Of a stretch of DNA of 64,000 nt, positions 61,578-64,000 are shown one piece after another. The notes under the pieces were generated by a model, which was not told where the DNA came from, ran no database searches, and saw only the letters and a program-made list of their open reading frames with translations. A program made the translations under genes and the position numbers. The stretch is taken from contig SWDS01000010.1 of the NCBI GenBank assembly GCA_005116745.1, positions 56,374-120,373 on the forward strand, in the 5' to 3' direction. Numbering within the stretch: position 1 is the first letter of the stretch; every line of letters starts with the position of its first letter. The DNA is from Nitrospira sp. (GTDB taxonomy: Bacteria; Nitrospirota; Nitrospiria; Nitrospirales; Nitrospiraceae).

Positions 61578-61673
61578 TCGCATCCCGTGCATGCGCGACA
61601 ACACCGAACGAATTTGAGGCCATTACGATGGGAACCTACGTACTGATCGGGGCCGATTCGAACAGGCTTGACA
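61578..61673 (+). repeat. wecB 3'-end copy 3 (degenerate)
   Basis: About 95 nt aligning with wecB from the codons for PCL(TL)RDNTER through GTDPNKL. Here the bases cgcgacaacaccgaacg are almost unchanged, followed by a stop and several substitutions, up to aacaggctt at 61661-61669. Confidence 0.8.
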
Positions 61674-61686
61674 ATTCTTTCCATTC

Positions 61687-61721
61687 AAACTTAAAACCTG
61701 AAACTTAGAACCTGAAACTCA
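61687..61721. repeat. 7-bp-period repeat
   Basis: Five heptads directly after wecB copy 3: AAACTTA, AAACCTG, AAACTTA, GAACCTG, AAACTCA. Confidence 0.75.
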
Positions 61722-62189
61722 GTACCCTACCCGAACTCATCTGTACGGTTTTTCCTGCACGAGTCCACGTAATCAGAAAGAAAGTCGTCTAACCTTCAGA
61801 AACTACGTATCTTTTCTTGTCTGAGATTGGTCCAAGTCTTGCGACCTCAGTATTCTTGAAAATTCCAATATGTATATAGGTTGAGCCAGGACCATTTTAT
61901 GCACGACATGTTGATGCTGTCGGTGTGAAGTGTGGAAGCAGAGTCTCTTTCTGCTTGTGAATTCTTGCATCATTGACATAGATATGGTATCCGCACTATG
62001 TGGTTGTAGATACTGCATTGTAGACAAAGCGCTCGTCAAGCACATCGATGTCATGGCTGTAAGTACTCCTCAGCTTTGTCAACAGTGCCTTGATAGTTGA
62101 GGCATTTGAAAAGGGTGAGAGTTGCGGTGGCCCTTCTGGTATCGGCTGATTCATTCAGGGCGATGGTAGCTGGCGTACGGTCAATATCA
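61722..62189. other. AT-richer stretch without a recognisable gene
   Basis: No frame here has a convincing start, ribosome site and family pattern. It occupies the place of a cassette between wecB copies 3 and 4 and may be a decayed small-gene cassette, but I cannot identify what it was. Confidence 0.4.
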
Positions 62190-62393
62190 CTTGTGGTTTC
62201 TCGGTCTCATACTTCGTGATGATACTGTGTGACGTAAGACTGTCATGATCGTAACAAATGAAGTAACTCGAACCTATTTTCAGAAAGCTTGTGCCGGCGC
62301 TGTCACACCTGACGAAAGGACAGTGGAAGTAAGAGGCCATTCCTTTGCTATGGGATGGCGTGGGGGCGGAGCTGGATGGTGGGGTATCTTGCG
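62190..62393 (+). repeat. wecB 3'-end copy 4 (strongly degenerate)
   Basis: Alignable to wecB from ggtctcatacttcgtgat (cf. tgtctcacgttgcgtgat) at ~62202 through aagctt at 62285 and ggacagtggaagtaag…ctatgggatggcg at 62318-62360. It shows many substitutions and stops. It is the most decayed copy that I can align with confidence. Confidence 0.65.
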
Positions 62394-63230
62394 ATGAGAT
62401 GCTAAGTTAACGCGTCGGAAGGGGCGATGGAGAGGAAGTAATGACCTTGACCTCTTCTCTCCTATGCACGATCCAAGATCTGCCCCCGCTATTGTTTTCA
62501 GATTGTCGAGCGTCATATTCCCGCATGGTGTCGACAAGCACGGCGCGATATGGCGATACTGGGCGTCGGTGATTTCTATGTGCGCAGTATCGTATAAGCA
62601 TAGCTATTAGTGTTAACAGGCCCTAATCCGAAACCGAATCCCTCGTACCTTCTGGTCGCAGACTTAACCTTTCCCATTGGCACGCCCCCTTTCTGCATGT
62701 CGACACCGTTCCCTCTCCATACAAGTCGGTGCAAGTGAAGGCCGTCTTCTATATCAACATCCTCGTCTCGACTCTTTCGTGAAGCGGATCTCCATATCAT
62801 CGTAAGCATGGTCTCGAAATGAAATTTCAATTGCCTGCTGCGCAAGGTGTGCTACCGTTCGAGAAGAGAGAAGGCCCATGGGAATACCGACCGCTCTCAT
62901 CCTTGCGACCGAAGACCTCCACGTCATCATTGGTACCGATCCGTGCTGCACTCTGGCAGAAGCCAACCAAGTCGTCACAGGTTGGCACATGCAGGGTAAG
63001 TGCCAGCATTGTGGGGTGGGATGGCCTCAGAAAAGACGTTCACAATGCTCGCCGGGGTGGCGGTGGTGGAGCAGGTTATGGCCCTGGCGTAGAGGAGGAA
63101 TGTGATCGCTGACTCCCGCGCCAGTTCACCTGGCATAAACCGTGAGTGCGAAGGAGTATCGAGCAAACAGCCCCTTTGGGCGGGAAAGTGCTCATCTCGG
63201 TCTATGAATTGTTTGATAAGGAGTATAGCG
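62394..63230. other. 837-nt stretch without a supported gene
   Basis: No credible gene on either strand. Short patches (around 62550-62590, 62775-62815 and 62903-62945) weakly resemble the wecB tail and may be still older copies. The end holds the ribosome site aaggag (63218-63223) of the lyase gene. Confidence 0.4.
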
Positions 63231-64000
63231 ATGTTGCTTGTTATTTCCGTGCGTAGGACAATCCAAAACGCTTGTTTCTGCGGTTCAGGGATTGTGTTGT
63301 TTTTTCTCAATGTGCTTAGTGCCCATGCCCTGACCGATATTAATGTCTGTTCCAAGCCGCAGTTACTTGCGGCCATCAATGCAGCTCAGCCTGGCGATCG
63401 GATCCGTCTTTGTAGTGGGGTCTGGGTGGATCTGAAACTGGTGGTCAGCCGCAGTGGGACGACGGAGCAGCCGATTGCGTTGACGACGCAAAACCCTGGC
63501 GGGGTCACGATCAGTGGTCATAGCTATATCGAGCTGAGGGGATCCTATATACACGTTAGTGGGTTTCGCTGGGCGGACTACGGTGATCCGAGGCCGAAAC
63601 GCGGTTTTATTCAGACCATGTCACAATCACACCATTGCAAGATTTCAGAAATGGTGTTTGAAGAAGACCTTGAGTCGCCACGAAAGGAATGGATCTTCAA
63701 CATTGCTCTTCGCGGCAGGGACCACGAAGTATTTTCCTCTGCATTTCTAGGAAAGCGTGGGAAGGGCGCGCAGATGTTTGTGTGGCAAGGCGGTGAGAAC
63801 TTGAACCACGAACTCCACCATCTGTACTTTCGGCGCAAGCCGCTCGGGTATCACCGAAACGGCGAGCAGATAAACGGTGGAGAATCGCTTCAAACAGGTG
63901 CGGGTGACGGTGTGGAATTACCTGCCGACGATCTCTATGCGCATCATTTGTTTTTTGAGAATGCCAGCGGGGAATCAGAAGTTATTTCCATCAAGGGCAG
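63231..64000 (+). CDS. Polysaccharide lyase family 6 (chondroitinase B / alginate lyase-like), 3' end outside window
   Basis: The first 256 residues of a secreted parallel beta-helix lyase. A signal peptide of ~33 residues is visible (IVLFFLNVLSAHA before LTD). Then come the PL6 N-terminal pattern QLLAAINAAQPGDRIRLCSG, TISGHSYIELRG, the conserved FVWQGGENLNHELHHLYF-like turn, and the calcium-site NGGE at 215-218, with EVISIKG near the edge. PL6 enzymes cleave uronic-acid polysaccharides by beta-elimination in the periplasm or outside the cell. Near gmd, fcl and wecB it probably trims or releases an exopolysaccharide. The exact substrate is unknown. Confidence 0.82.
   Translation, partial: MLLVISVRRTIQNACFCGSGIVLFFLNVLSAHALTDINVCSKPQLLAAINAAQPGDRIRLCSGVWVDLKLVVSRSGTTEQPIALTTQNPGGVTISGHSYIELRGSYIHVSGFRWADYGDPRPKRGFIQTMSQSHHCKISEMVFEEDLESPRKEWIFNIALRGRDHEVFSSAFLGKRGKGAQMFVWQGGENLNHELHHLYFRRKPLGYHRNGEQINGGESLQTGAGDGVELPADDLYAHHLFFENASGESEVISIKG

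Noticed and set aside
61803..62054. An 83-codon minus-strand frame between wecB copies 3 and 4
   Set aside because: No ribosome site, no family pattern, AT-rich composition unlike the real small genes nearby.
62754..62990. A 78-codon minus-strand frame before the lyase gene
   Set aside because: It covers patches that look like old wecB-tail relics and has no recognisable protein pattern.
1..64000. CRISPR arrays, tRNA or rRNA genes, plasmid or phage origins
   Set aside because: None was seen. The 7-bp-period tracts are too short and have no spacers, and no tRNA cloverleaf was recognised by eye.

Overview
The window reads as chromosomal DNA of a motile, Gram-negative, deep-branching bacterium. 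My best guess is Nitrospirota, close to Nitrospira. That guess is inference: moderately high GC, the mix of CheZ, CheD, MotAB and flagellin-glycosylation genes, a pseudopilin secretion system with a PilM-like GspL, and intergenic repeats of a kind I associate with that group. No rRNA or tRNA gene is present to settle it.

Layout. (1) 1-8876: a glycosylation island with a giant methyltransferase-GT2-GT2-TPR protein, two GT9 enzymes, a CgeB-like glycosyltransferase and one unknown small protein. (2) 8944-14280: flagellar filament genes (fliC behind a clear sigma-28 promoter, flaG, fliD, fliS, fliT-like), then a catalytically degenerate GGDEF protein and a PilZ protein. (3) 14301-16672: a decayed IS30-type transposase, flhG and a divergent excisionase-type HTH gene. 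(4) 16993-24121: cheY-cheZ-motA-motB-STAS-cheZ-like-cheY-cheA-cheW. (5) 24122-25272: a Phd/VapC toxin-antitoxin pair. (6) 25585-44438: a four-PAS histidine kinase and response regulator, three large PAS-containing chemoreceptors, cheR-cheD-cheB, then a partner-switching module (two STAS proteins, REC-PP2C, Hpt, REC-RsbW-like kinase). (7) 44525-55144, minus strand: a type II secretion operon gspC-E-F-G-H-I-J-N-L-M-K without gspD. (8) 55256-58585: gmd, fcl and wecB for GDP-fucose and UDP-ManNAc. (9) 58586-63230: small toxin-antitoxin-like genes separated by repeated, decaying copies of the wecB 3' end. (10) 63231-64000: the 5' part of a family-6 polysaccharide lyase.

How the parts fit. Regions 1-4 and 6 form one motility and chemotaxis block. 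Four sigma-28 type sites with identical 11-nt spacing lie before fliC, the second and third chemoreceptors, and cheR. Several proteins link motility to c-di-GMP or to partner switching: a PilZ protein, a GGDEF protein that keeps only its inhibitory site, a CheA whose P2 region is replaced by two MshEN-like motifs, and the Hpt/PP2C/RsbW/STAS set. Regions 7-10 concern secretion and surface polysaccharide.

The two strongest unexplained signals are the array of wecB 3'-end copies bounding small-gene cassettes (about 58340-62390) and a dispersed family of short 7-bp-period repeats. The repeats sit in many intergenic gaps, in the leader-coding regions of gspG and gspH, and in the cheA linker.
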